Assembly: GCA_963741305.1 (NCBI GenBank)
Contig: CAVUHL010000003.1
Coordinates: 2,480,001 to 2,544,000 of the forward strand
Direction: 5' to 3'
DNA from: DATMER01 sp963741305
Lineage (GTDB): Bacteria > Acidobacteriota > Thermoanaerobaculia > Multivoradales > UBA5704
DNA length: 64,000 nt
In this document: piece after piece, positions 29,126 to 37,158 of the stretch
Layout of the letters: each line of letters begins with the position of its first letter
How positions within the stretch are numbered: position 1 is the stretch's first letter
The notes under the pieces: model-generated
What the model saw: only the letters and a program-made list of their open reading frames with translations
What the model was told of the DNA's origin: nothing
Database searches by the model: none
Made by a program: the position numbers and the translations under genes

Positions 29126-30136
29126 TCAATAAAGGAGCGTGATGTAACGGGCGGTGGTCATCGACGACTGGACCGTGGTGTTCGGCGCGCAAGGCACGCC
29201 GTTGCAGAGCCAGTTGCCGCCGGGGATGGCCTTGCGCACGTCCGAGTCGCTGGCGTTGCGCTCGTCGTCGTGGTTCTCGTGGCAGGCGTCGAGGTTCCTG
29301 AAGCCGGAGGCCTCCTGCTTGTTGGAGTTGTTGCAGACGTTGGAGTTGTCGTAGCTCGCGGTCGCGCTGCCGTTGCAGGCGAAGATCGAGGCGTACTGGA
29401 CGACGCCGTCGTCCTCGCCCGACAGGCAGGCGCTGGAGCCGAAGATCGCCTCGTAGCCGCCGGTCAGCCAGACCGTCTTGGCCGGCGCGTTGGCGTAGGT
29501 CCGCACCTGCACGTCGTCCGAGCTGCGCAGCCAGTAGGTCGCGTCGTCGCAGCTCTGGATGAAGAGCGCGATGAAGTTGCAGAACAGGTTGTTGTTGCCG
29601 CAGACCGCGTCCGCGCCCTGGGAGCCGCGGTGTGCGCCGCCGGTCGAGATCACCATGCTGATGCGCGCCGCTGCCTGGTCGTAGGGGCCGTTGTAGTTGA
29701 AGTTCGGGTCCGAGGCGTCGTTGTTGCCCAGGATGTAGTCCATGACCGTGTTGCCCATGCTGTGGGCGATGACCATGAACGTGCCGCCGTTGGCGTAAGT
29801 CCTGGCGCAACGCCGGCCGCCGGCATCGGCACCGCCGTTGGTGGCGTTGACGATCTCGGTGGCGACCTCCCCCGCCGACTGCGCCTCCCAGTACGGCCGG
29901 GTGCCGTTGTAGCCAATCACGTAGTACGGCGTGGCCAGCTCTTTGGTGGCCGTGCGGATGAAGTCGTTCGAGCCGTTGACCCAGTAGTTCCGGGCCGAGG
30001 TATAGCTGGTGTACGTGTTGGTGTTCGTCTGCTTGCCGTGGACGAAGATCAGGCAGGGTTGGGCGCTGGCCTGCCCGGCGATGGCGAAGAGCGCCATGGC
30101 CAGGACCGTCGCAGCTGCGAGTCGGCGACCTCTCAT
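29126..30136 (-). CDS. Secreted alpha/beta-hydrolase (lipase/esterase-like)
   Basis: From ATG 30136 (AGGAGG upstream) this is 336 aa with a signal peptide (MRGRRLAAATVLAMALFAIA...AQA). The lipase opening CLIFVHGKQTNTNTY carries the oxyanion HG, and the nucleophile elbow is FMVIAHSMGNTVMDYILG. An Asp-rich region and a His-containing segment (ACHENHDDERNAS) follow. The elbow reads A-H-S-M-G instead of G-x-S-x-G. At least eight cysteines suggest disulfide bonds. It probably hydrolyses lipid or other esters outside the cell. Confidence 0.82.
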   Translation of the reverse strand: MRGRRLAAATVLAMALFAIAGQASAQPCLIFVHGKQTNTNTYTSYTSARNYWVNGSNDFIRTATKELATPYYVIGYNGTRPYWEAQSAGEVATEIVNATNGGADAGGRRCARTYANGGTFMVIAHSMGNTVMDYILGNNDASDPNFNYNGPYDQAAARISMVISTGGAHRGSQGADAVCGNNNLFCNFIALFIQSCDDATYWLRSSDDVQVRTYANAPAKTVWLTGGYEAIFGSSACLSGEDDGVVQYASIFACNGSATASYDNSNVCNNSNKQEASGFRNLDACHENHDDERNASDSDVRKAIPGGNWLCNGVPCAPNTTVQSSMTTARYITLLY

Positions 30137-30322
30137 CAAAGCTCCTCCTTTCGAAATCTGCTTACAGCTATCCTGGTGCTCACCGGCCTGTCATACGAGC
30201 CCCTTTACTTCTTGACGGCTTCGCTTACAATTGCGAGTTGCCCGGGTGGTCCGACCGGGAGATCCCGTTCTCGCACCTTCGCAGAATCACGGCTACGACG
30301 ACCTCTCCAGGAGGATTCCCGT

Positions 30323-30769
30323 ATGGAGCTGGCTGATCTGCAACGCACGCTTGGGAGCTTCGACACCGGCGCCTTCGCCTGGGCCCAGGACAGCCTGGAG
30401 GCGAAGCGCCGGCGAGCCGCCGGCCACCTCCTCCCCCGCCTGCGCAACAGCCTGGGCGCCCAAGCCTGGGTCACCCTCTTTCACGAGCACGCGGCCCGCT
30501 ACACCCCGGCGGGCATGCTCCACCATGTGGACGACGCCTGGGCCTTCGCGGAATCGATCGAGTGCACGACTCAGGAACCGAGCGTCTACCTCGCCGCCCA
30601 GGACGACCTGGTCTCCCTTCGCCTGCGCTACGTCCGCGATCCGAAGCAGGCGGCGTTCCGCATCCGCGAGCGCCGCGGCCCCTTGCTCGCCATGCTGCAC
30701 ACGCCGCAGCGGGCCATGGTGGTGAAGCTTCCGGGCACGCCCGGCAGGTTGTGGTACTTACGCGTGTAA
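30323..30769 (+). CDS. Hypothetical cytoplasmic protein
   Basis: This 148-aa product (MELADLQRTLGSFDTGAFAW) follows a good ribosome site (CAGGAGGA, 8 nt). The N-terminal half is helical (WAQDSLEAKRRRAAGHLLPR). The C-terminal half holds strands such as VYLAAQDDLVSLRLRYVRD and MVVKLPGTPGRLWYLRV. I recognise no family or catalytic motif. It stands alone between divergent and convergent genes in a 0.75-kb plus-strand pocket. The whole region opposite the secreted lipase also reads open on this strand, but only this final part has a start site and sensible sequence. Confidence 0.65.
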   Translation: MELADLQRTLGSFDTGAFAWAQDSLEAKRRRAAGHLLPRLRNSLGAQAWVTLFHEHAARYTPAGMLHHVDDAWAFAESIECTTQEPSVYLAAQDDLVSLRLRYVRDPKQAAFRIRERRGPLLAMLHTPQRAMVVKLPGTPGRLWYLRV

Positions 30770-30865
30770 CGTGTCCCGTAGTTTGCCGGCAGCTGCACTG
30801 TTACAGATAGGGGGTCATCCCCCGGATCCCTTCATCAGGAGGTGAGGTCAGGCCGAGGTGGCGTT

Positions 30866-30893
30866 GCCCGGGAGGCTCTCTGGTCTCCCGGGC
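30866..30893. terminator. GC hairpin between convergent genes
   Basis: GCCCGGGAG (30866-30874) and CTCCCGGGC (30885-30893) form a perfect 9-bp stem with a 10-nt loop. It lies between the hypothetical gene ending at 30769 and the convergent cytochrome c gene ending at 30907. No T-run follows on either strand, so the terminator role is inferred from position only. Confidence 0.4.
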
Positions 30894-30906
30894 GATGTCG
30901 AAGCTC

Positions 30907-31272
30907 TCATTCCAGGGTATAGAGGTAGGCGGCGATGTCGCGGCCGTCCTCCTCGGACACGCGCAGGTCGGGCATCGCGGTGCCGGGCTGGATTCCCTGC
31001 GGATCGCGGATCCAGCGCATCATGTTCTCGGGGTTGTTCTCCAGGCGGCCGGCGAGATAGTCGCGGCTGGCGATGCGGTCGAGCGGCGGCCCCAGGCTCC
31101 CGGCCGCGCCCTCGATGCCGGGGATCGTGTGGCAGGCCGCGCACCCGTACTCGCGGATGGCCAGCTTCCCGCGCCCGGGATCGCCGCCGGTCATGCGCGC
31201 CGCCTTGTCCTCCTTGCTGCCGCAGCCCGCGAGGAGCAGGGCCGCGGCCAAGAGCACCTCAAACCTCTTCAT
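30907..31272 (-). CDS. Cytochrome c lipoprotein (class I, monohaem)
   Basis: From ATG 31272 (MKRFEVLLAAALLLAGCGSK) this is 121 aa with a lipobox (LLAGC) and one haem-binding motif, CAACH. Other motifs are the distal ligand region GTAMPDLRVSEEDGRDIAAY and the family's LGPPLDRIA segment. It is a membrane-tethered periplasmic electron carrier. Its start codon lies 14 nt inside the 3' end of the patatin gene. No haem-copper oxidase genes are nearby, so its redox partners are unknown. Confidence 0.9.
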   Translation of the reverse strand: MKRFEVLLAAALLLAGCGSKEDKAARMTGGDPGRGKLAIREYGCAACHTIPGIEGAAGSLGPPLDRIASRDYLAGRLENNPENMMRWIRDPQGIQPGTAMPDLRVSEEDGRDIAAYLYTLE

Positions 31273-34200
31273 GCACCGGCGGGTGAGGCTGCCTCTGCAG
31301 GTAGCTCCGCACCCGCGCCTCAAGATCCTCGAACGAGTGCAGCATGGGTGTGCGCGTCCGCGCATCCCAGCCGATCATGGCGCGGATCGTCGCTTCGCCC
31401 AGAATGCGGTAGCTCTCGAACTGCGACTCACTGAACCACTGGTCCGCGGTGCTCTCGTGCGGGAAGTCCGACGAGGAGCGGGCGTAGTTGTAGACGTCAT
31501 AGGGCTCGTAGGGGCTCTCATAGACCGCCGGCTTGACGTAGATCAGCGTGCCGTCCTCGGCTCCGGAGCCGTCCACGGCCGAATAGCGGATCCTGCCGAG
31601 CGCGCAGTAGCGGGCACTGTCCTCGGGCTGGCTGGACTTGGGGCGGATCAGGATCCGGTCCTCAAAGTCGATGGGAATGCCGAAATCGATCCGGATCTTG
31701 CGGATGGCGTTCCCAAGGTCGTTGAAGGCATAGGTGGGATCGCCCCCCGCGTCGCAGACTACGACATGCCGGCAGCGCCGCCGCACCATCTCGTAGATCC
31801 CGAGGTTCTCGAAGTGGCCGCCGTCCGAGAGGTTGACGTACGGGTGGTCGGAGTCGGTATGCCCCAGCGCCTCCGACAGGAGCACCAGGGCCGAGCTCCG
31901 CGGGCCGCTGCGCGTGTAGGTGTCGCTGCCGAGCAGGCCGGGGTTGCCCAGCCATACGCCAAGCCGCGCGTTGAACAGGGTCATGATGAAGGCGAGGGCG
32001 GGGGACGAGTAGGACCCCATGTTCGGATTGGCCGCGGCGCCGGAGGTGGCGACCGCCGTGCCCAGCGAGATGCCCTTCTCGCCGCCATAGGCCTGGGAGC
32101 GCCGGTAGCCGAGCCGGGCCGAGCCGCAGTGCAGAGGGGTCGAGGTGAAGCAATCGGCCTTGCGCTCCTGCCAGGCGAGGTCCTTGCCCGCCACCAGGTT
32201 GAGGGCCATGTTGACCACCGGGAACGGCCGGTTCGTCCGCAGGTCGTGCATGCGCAGGTTGTCGTCCGGGTCGAAGCCCGTGAACAGGTTCGGACGGCGC
32301 CGCGCGTTGCTCGCTCCCAGGTAGGCGCGCACCAGGCGGTTGCGGTACATGGCCTGCAGGGAGAAGCGGTTCACGTTGACGAAACGGCCGGTCAGGAGGC
32401 CCAGCACGACCAGCGCGGCGATGGCCGCCAGCACCTGCCAGAGCTCGCCCGCAAAGGGCGGCACCCAGCGCTCGTCGTAGCTGTTGGGTTGGCCGAAGAG
32501 CGCGCGGAGGAGATCCTGGGTCAAGGCCGAGACGAGGAGGAGGAGGGCCACGCAGAAGAGCGGCGCCGCGAGAGCGAGCGCCCACTTCCGCCAGCCCGAG
32601 ATGTTGCCATTCGGCTCGGAGCTCTGGCCGAGCCGGCTGACCATCCAGCCCAGGAACCCGGTGATGCCCGCGGTCGTGATCCGGCTGCCGATCTCGTACC
32701 GGGCCAAGCCCAGCAGGGTCGGGCCGAAGAACACGATGGCGGCGAAAACCATCCAGAGCAGGGCGGCGATCAGCACGTAACCGGACCATCGGGCCCACCA
32801 CTCCCGGTCCGCCTCCCCCAGCTCCGATGAATAGCCCTTCTCCTCCGCGACGCTGGAGAACGCGATGAACAGGGTCTTGCCCAGGAGCAGCGGCCCGAGG
32901 TAGAGGATCGGCGCGAGCATCGGGTAGAGCGGATAGCGCGAAGCCAGGAGCGGCTCGGACCAGTTGCCGATGATGGCCGCGTAGATCACGGTGACGACGG
33001 AGCCGGACAGGATCAGGGCGAACAGGTCCCCCTTGAACGACGCCCGCTCCCGGTGCAGTACGCGTCCCTGCAGCAGGATCGACAGGGTGAACGCGACGAC
33101 CGGCGAGAACAGCGACCAGATCACGATCCAGCTCAGCGCACCTTGGAACCCGAGCTCGTATTCGGCCGCAAACCTTGCCACCGACCAGGCCATCAGCGCA
33201 GAAGACAGCAGCAAGGGGAACAGCCCGAGCAGGAGAAAGGATTGTTCCCAGCCGTGGCGCGGCTCCTCGGGCAAAGGCTTGACGCTCGCCCGCAGCAAGC
33301 TCATGAAGAAGAGGCCGGCGGTCCCGAAAAAGACCGAGGCCCAGAACAGAGGCTCCGGTCCAGGCGACCAGGACCCCGGCATCCTGGCCACCGCGAGGAG
33401 CGGCACGGCCAGCGCCGCGGCCAGCAGCGGCAGCATCACGAGCAAGTTCAACAGGAGGTTGCGGACCACGATCGCCGCGACCGTCCAGGTGTCTCCCGAG
33501 AGCAATCCAAGCCGCGGCGTGAGGTAGTTGCTGAACTGGCGCAGGGCGCGGATCGGAGCCGCCTCGGGCGCCTCCGGGTCGGGCTGCGACTCCCCGAGGA
33601 GCGGCCCCACCTCCTCCGCTCCGCCGGAGCGATGGAGCCATCCCGCGAGCCAGCTCGATAGATAGCCGCCGCCCGAGACGCTGGAAACATAGTCGAACTT
33701 GCCGAGCAGCCCGGCGGCCGAAAGCCCTTGGAGCGTACCGAGGTTAAAAGTGGCGCTGCGGATGCCGCCGCCCGAAAAGCAGAGGGCCGCGAGCCCCTCC
33801 CCTTGCTTGGCCCGGCCGTTGACGATCCCGATCACTTCCTGGAGCTTGCGCCGGTCCGTGGTCTGGGGGTCCTGGAGCACCGAGTTGCCGCGGAGCTCGT
33901 CCCGCCACCCCTCGCGGACCTCCTCGTACTCCTCGGCGAGCACCTGCCAGAGCGGCAGCACGCGGTTGGCGCTGCCCACCAGGCGCACCGATGCGGTCTC
34001 GGGTTCCTGATCGGGATACTCCAGGACGAGCGTGAGCGCGCTCTCCCCCTCCTCGCCGTCCAAGCCGCCGGTGCAGGTCACGGGGACCGTCACCCGCACC
34101 GGGTCGGAGGGAGATTCCGAAAGGCTCCGGGCCGCGGCCGGGCCGGCCTCGAACCGGAATGCGCCCGCTGGCGGCATCGGCTGCACTTTGACCTTGAGCC

Positions 34201-34318
34201 GGGCCGCGTCCGCGAGCCCGAAGATGTCGAGGACCGCGTCCTTCGTCCGGCTCCCGCCCGCGTTCCGGATCTCGAAAACGATCGGGTCGGCCTCAAACTC
34301 CGCGTAGACCGCGCGCAT
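31259..34318 (-). CDS. Patatin-like phospholipase with about ten transmembrane helices
   Basis: This 1019-aa protein has an N-terminal beta domain at about 1-120. The patatin core follows: oxyanion loop GGGIRSATFNLG at 183-194, nucleophile elbow SVSGGG with Ser215, and catalytic dyad motif LSDGGHFENLG near residue 840. Between Ser and Asp lie about ten hydrophobic segments, for example FSPVVAFTLSILLQG, VLIAALLWMVFAAIVFFGP and WQVLAAIAALVVLGLLTG. The active site would form only by bringing together the two ends of a membrane domain. It probably acts as a phospholipase A or lysophospholipase. AGGAGG precedes ATG 34318. Confidence 0.85.
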   Translation of the reverse strand: MRAVYAEFEADPIVFEIRNAGGSRTKDAVLDIFGLADAARLKVKVQPMPPAGAFRFEAGPAAARSLSESPSDPVRVTVPVTCTGGLDGEEGESALTLVLEYPDQEPETASVRLVGSANRVLPLWQVLAEEYEEVREGWRDELRGNSVLQDPQTTDRRKLQEVIGIVNGRAKQGEGLAALCFSGGGIRSATFNLGTLQGLSAAGLLGKFDYVSSVSGGGYLSSWLAGWLHRSGGAEEVGPLLGESQPDPEAPEAAPIRALRQFSNYLTPRLGLLSGDTWTVAAIVVRNLLLNLLVMLPLLAAALAVPLLAVARMPGSWSPGPEPLFWASVFFGTAGLFFMSLLRASVKPLPEEPRHGWEQSFLLLGLFPLLLSSALMAWSVARFAAEYELGFQGALSWIVIWSLFSPVVAFTLSILLQGRVLHRERASFKGDLFALILSGSVVTVIYAAIIGNWSEPLLASRYPLYPMLAPILYLGPLLLGKTLFIAFSSVAEEKGYSSELGEADREWWARWSGYVLIAALLWMVFAAIVFFGPTLLGLARYEIGSRITTAGITGFLGWMVSRLGQSSEPNGNISGWRKWALALAAPLFCVALLLLVSALTQDLLRALFGQPNSYDERWVPPFAGELWQVLAAIAALVVLGLLTGRFVNVNRFSLQAMYRNRLVRAYLGASNARRRPNLFTGFDPDDNLRMHDLRTNRPFPVVNMALNLVAGKDLAWQERKADCFTSTPLHCGSARLGYRRSQAYGGEKGISLGTAVATSGAAANPNMGSYSSPALAFIMTLFNARLGVWLGNPGLLGSDTYTRSGPRSSALVLLSEALGHTDSDHPYVNLSDGGHFENLGIYEMVRRRCRHVVVCDAGGDPTYAFNDLGNAIRKIRIDFGIPIDFEDRILIRPKSSQPEDSARYCALGRIRYSAVDGSGAEDGTLIYVKPAVYESPYEPYDVYNYARSSSDFPHESTADQWFSESQFESYRILGEATIRAMIGWDARTRTPMLHSFEDLEARVRSYLQRQPHPPVHEEV

Positions 34319-34408
34319 GGTGTACCTCCTGAAAGGATCAACGAATCATAGCATCCGCTCCCCTCAGCTCAGGACTGTGGCACCGGAGCTGCACTATAAA
34401 TTGCGGCT

Positions 34409-34942
34409 ATGGATAACCCTCTCGAAGTCAGCGCGCGGGCGACCACGGAGTCCGCTCAACAGAACATCGAGACGATCTCCAAGCTCGAACAGGATGCCAT
34501 CGAGCAGCGGAGCACGAGCGAGAGGATCAGCGAAGCCTTCACCCGCTTCATGGGAAGCCTGACCTTCGTCGTGCTACACCTGATCGGGATGGCGATCTGG
34601 TTCACCTGGAACCTGGGCGCCTTCGGCATAAAGCCGTTCGACCCGTTCCCGTTCGGCATCTTTACTCTGATCGTCTCGACGGAAGGGGTCATCCTCGCCA
34701 TCTTCGTGCTGATCAGCCAGAACCGGATGAGCCGGCTGTCGAACCAGCGCGCCCATCTGAACCTGCAGATCAGCTTGCTCGCGGAGCAGGAGACCACGAA
34801 GATCCTTCAGCGGCTCAAGATGATTGCGGACCACGTAGGCATCCGCGAGACGGAGCGGGACGAGGAGATCGAGCGCCTCAGCCAGAGCACCCATCTGGAG
34901 GTGCTGGCGGAGGAGCTGAAGCGGAGCCTGCCGGAGGATTGA
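34409..34942 (+). CDS. DUF1003 membrane protein
   Basis: This 177-aa protein is typical of DUF1003. It has an acidic helical N-terminus and a first helix with ITRFMGSLTFVV-like sequence (TRFMGSLTFVVLHLIGMAIW). The hallmark FDPFPFGIFTLIVSTEGVIL, the motif QNRMS, and a C-terminal coiled coil (AEQETTKILQRLKMIADHVG) follow. The function is unknown, though members sit in the inner membrane with two helices. Its last 65 nt overlap the convergent DUF4824-like gene. Confidence 0.9.
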   Translation: MDNPLEVSARATTESAQQNIETISKLEQDAIEQRSTSERISEAFTRFMGSLTFVVLHLIGMAIWFTWNLGAFGIKPFDPFPFGIFTLIVSTEGVILAIFVLISQNRMSRLSNQRAHLNLQISLLAEQETTKILQRLKMIADHVGIRETERDEEIERLSQSTHLEVLAEELKRSLPED

Positions 34943-35672
34943 CGGGCGGCGGCAGCTTCTCCACGCCTACCAGCCAGGGCTCGCCGCGTTGCCCGAAAGC
35001 CACGGTCGTGCGGTAGCGGGGAGGGCGCGGCCAGTCCTCGGCTCTGGCACCCCGCAGCCGCTCGGTCTTTGCGATCTCGTCCAGCACCGGCCGCAGGCGC
35101 AGGGGGACGTGGATCGACTCCACCCGCAGCTCGGGGACTACGCCGGTCTCCCTGACCACGCCGGGCACGATGACGTAGCGGCTCCGGTCCGGATGGCGCC
35201 GGCGCAGGGCCTCGCGGCTCACTCCGGCGTCCACCGCGACCAGGCGCGAGGTACTCACCTCCATCTGCACCTCCATCTGCTCGAGGTCGGTGCGGGGCGG
35301 GCAATCGCCCTCCCGCCGCTTCGCGAGCCAGCGGCTCCAGGCCTTCCCCTCCATCTCCAGCACCACCCAGGCGGTGCGCTCGGGCTCCTGCCGGAGGGGC
35401 GAAAGCTCGAAGCCCAGCTCGTGGAGCGTCGCCGCAGGGATCAGCTCGGGAGCGGCCTTGCCGGAGTCCCACCTAGGGTTCCACTCCAATTTGAGGGCGA
35501 GGCCGGTGTCGTCCTCGTCGTCGCCCGCGTTCCGCGGGAGCCGCAGCTCGCGCTCGGTCAAGGTGACGGTCGCATCCGGCTCGCCCCGGCGGTTCCAGGC
35601 CACACCGGACAGGGCAATGGCGTTCGCCAGCGCGACCAGGGCGAGCGCTGCGAGGAGACCCCAGCTCCTCAT
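34878..35672 (-). CDS. DUF4824-like periplasmic/membrane protein
   Basis: From ATG 35672 (MRSWGLLAALALVALANAIA) this is 264 aa with a single N-terminal helix and a soluble domain. That domain contains VTLTERELRLPRNAGDDEDD, LKLEWNPRWDS, TAWVVLEMEGKAW and SRLVAVDAGVSREALRRRHP. Arg-rich segments and a Pro/Ala-rich tail complete it. The combination with an adjacent DUF2157 membrane protein (4-bp overlap) is the usual neighbourhood of DUF4824 proteins, whose role is unknown. The tail is antisense to the DUF1003 gene. Confidence 0.68.
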   Translation of the reverse strand: MRSWGLLAALALVALANAIALSGVAWNRRGEPDATVTLTERELRLPRNAGDDEDDTGLALKLEWNPRWDSGKAAPELIPAATLHELGFELSPLRQEPERTAWVVLEMEGKAWSRWLAKRREGDCPPRTDLEQMEVQMEVSTSRLVAVDAGVSREALRRRHPDRSRYVIVPGVVRETGVVPELRVESIHVPLRLRPVLDEIAKTERLRGARAEDWPRPPRYRTTVAFGQRGEPWLVGVEKLPPPVNPPAGSASAPPPAPPDGCSG

Positions 35673-36748
35673 GACGGCCTCCGCCTCATGGCCAGCGCCC
35701 GGCGCAGCCGCACCAGCACGCCGAGCGCGGCCACGGCGGCCAGCCCCAGGATCAGGAAGAAGAGGTACTTCGGCATCCAGTCGAACCACCAGCCGAAGAA
35801 GCGGGCGTAAAGGTGGACGACGAAGAAAGTAGCGCCCATGTAGACCATGTCCGCCCACCGGCAGCGGAGCCCGGCGGCGATGGCCGCGGCCGGCACCAGG
35901 AAGCCCAGCACCTGGTAGAGGGTCTTGAGGTTTTCCTGGTGCAGCGGGAAGCGGCTGGCGTCCGGCGACTCGGACAGCCAGAGCAGGGGAGCGAGCACGG
36001 CGAACAGGCCCGCCAGGCGATAGACCCTATCGAGCTCGGGCCGGCGCCGGTGCTTGAAGAACAATGGCACCGCGAGCACGGCGAGGCCGGCCAGGATGTG
36101 GTGCTCCGGGTATTGCAGCGAGCTCTCCCAGGGCATGCCGCTCCAGGTCCCCGGCTGGGCCGCGAGCCAGATCAGCAGGCAGATCACGCCCGCGGCCAGG
36201 GGTAGCCGGAGGCCGTAGGCGTAAGCGATCACCAGACCGAGGAGCGCCCACGCCAGAAAGGCGTTGGCGGACGGCACGACGTTGAAGATCCGCCCGAGCA
36301 TGATGAGGTCGAGGACGAAGCAGGCGAACGCCACGACCCCGAGCAGCGAGGCGAAGGTGCCGGTCCGCTCCCGCCGCGCGGCGAGCTCGGTCAGGCCGAG
36401 CGCGACGATCGGCGCGGCCACGAGGACCGCCACCTGGCTCGGGGTCGTGAGCAGCCCCCAGAAGCGCTGAAAGAAGAGGAAGACGCTCAAGGCGAGGGCC
36501 GTGGCGCCGAGGAAGGAGGCCACCCACATTCCGACCGAGAGCCGTTTCTCCCCCTCCTCCACATCCACGTCGAAGCGCTGCGCCAGGTCGTGGAGGGCCA
36601 TCTCGTGGTACTGCTCCACCGCGGCCCGCTGCTCCTGCGGCAGGACGAGCACGCCCCCGGCTTCGAGTGTCGCCAGCTCCGCGTGGAAGGCGTTGATGCG
36701 GTCGGCCCGGCGCTGGGCCTCCGGCTTGGATAGAAGAGGATCGGGCAT
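35669..36748 (-). CDS. DUF2157-type polytopic membrane protein
   Basis: From ATG 36748 (MPDPLLSKPEAQRRADRINA) this is 359 aa. A cytoplasmic helical N-terminus (VEQYHEMALHDLAQRFDVDV) is followed by about ten hydrophobic helices, for example VGMWVASFLGATALALSVFL, VAVLVAAPIVALGLTELAAR and YLFFLILGLAAVAALGVLV. Members often pair with DUF4824 or GDYxxLxY proteins, as here, and their role is not known. An upstream start at 36769 would add seven residues without a better ribosome site. Confidence 0.8.
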   Translation of the reverse strand: MPDPLLSKPEAQRRADRINAFHAELATLEAGGVLVLPQEQRAAVEQYHEMALHDLAQRFDVDVEEGEKRLSVGMWVASFLGATALALSVFLFFQRFWGLLTTPSQVAVLVAAPIVALGLTELAARRERTGTFASLLGVVAFACFVLDLIMLGRIFNVVPSANAFLAWALLGLVIAYAYGLRLPLAAGVICLLIWLAAQPGTWSGMPWESSLQYPEHHILAGLAVLAVPLFFKHRRRPELDRVYRLAGLFAVLAPLLWLSESPDASRFPLHQENLKTLYQVLGFLVPAAAIAAGLRCRWADMVYMGATFFVVHLYARFFGWWFDWMPKYLFFLILGLAAVAALGVLVRLRRALAMRRRPS

Positions 36749-36810
36749 GTTCGTAACTATCTTACGCACGAACCTTCCCCGGCGTTGGGAGTAGAATCGG
36801 TGCAGCCCCG

Positions 36811-37158
36811 ATGAGTGCCGCCCACCCTGACGATCCGCCGCCGTTCGACGAGGGAGAGTACGCCGTGCTCCAGGTGCCCGACTCCTGGCACGTGCTCTCG
36901 CTGGTCTTCTTCATCGGCGCGCTGGGCGCCCGGTTCCTGGTGCGCTTCCTCCCGCAGGGGCGCGGCTTCTTCTACCGCCCGGTGCTCACGGCCTTCTCGG
37001 TGCCCGTCCTCGCCGGGATCGGGCTCCTCTTCGGGCTCATCGGCCTGCGCAACCCCGCCACCCGCGGCGTCGCCCGGGTCGCAGTCTTCCTGAACCTGAT
37101 CGTGCTCGTGCTCAGTGCGCTCGCGCTCGGGGCCTTCTTCTACATCATGCCGGACTGA
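36811..37158 (+). CDS. Small three-helix membrane protein
   Basis: This 115-aa product has a hydrophilic N-terminus (MSAAHPDDPPPFDEGEYAVL) and three hydrophobic segments: HVLSLVFFIGALGARFLVRF, LTAFSVPVLAGIGLLFGLIG and VAVFLNLIVLVLSALALGAF. I recognise no family. Its 3' end overlaps the convergent serine-hydrolase gene by 14 bp. Confidence 0.7.
   Translation: MSAAHPDDPPPFDEGEYAVLQVPDSWHVLSLVFFIGALGARFLVRFLPQGRGFFYRPVLTAFSVPVLAGIGLLFGLIGLRNPATRGVARVAVFLNLIVLVLSALALGAFFYIMPD

Noticed and set aside
28259..30322. A long plus-strand frame running through the secreted-protein and lipase genes
   Set aside because: It lies opposite two genes with clear signal peptides and motifs. Only the last 148 codons, from 30323, have a ribosome site and plausible sequence.
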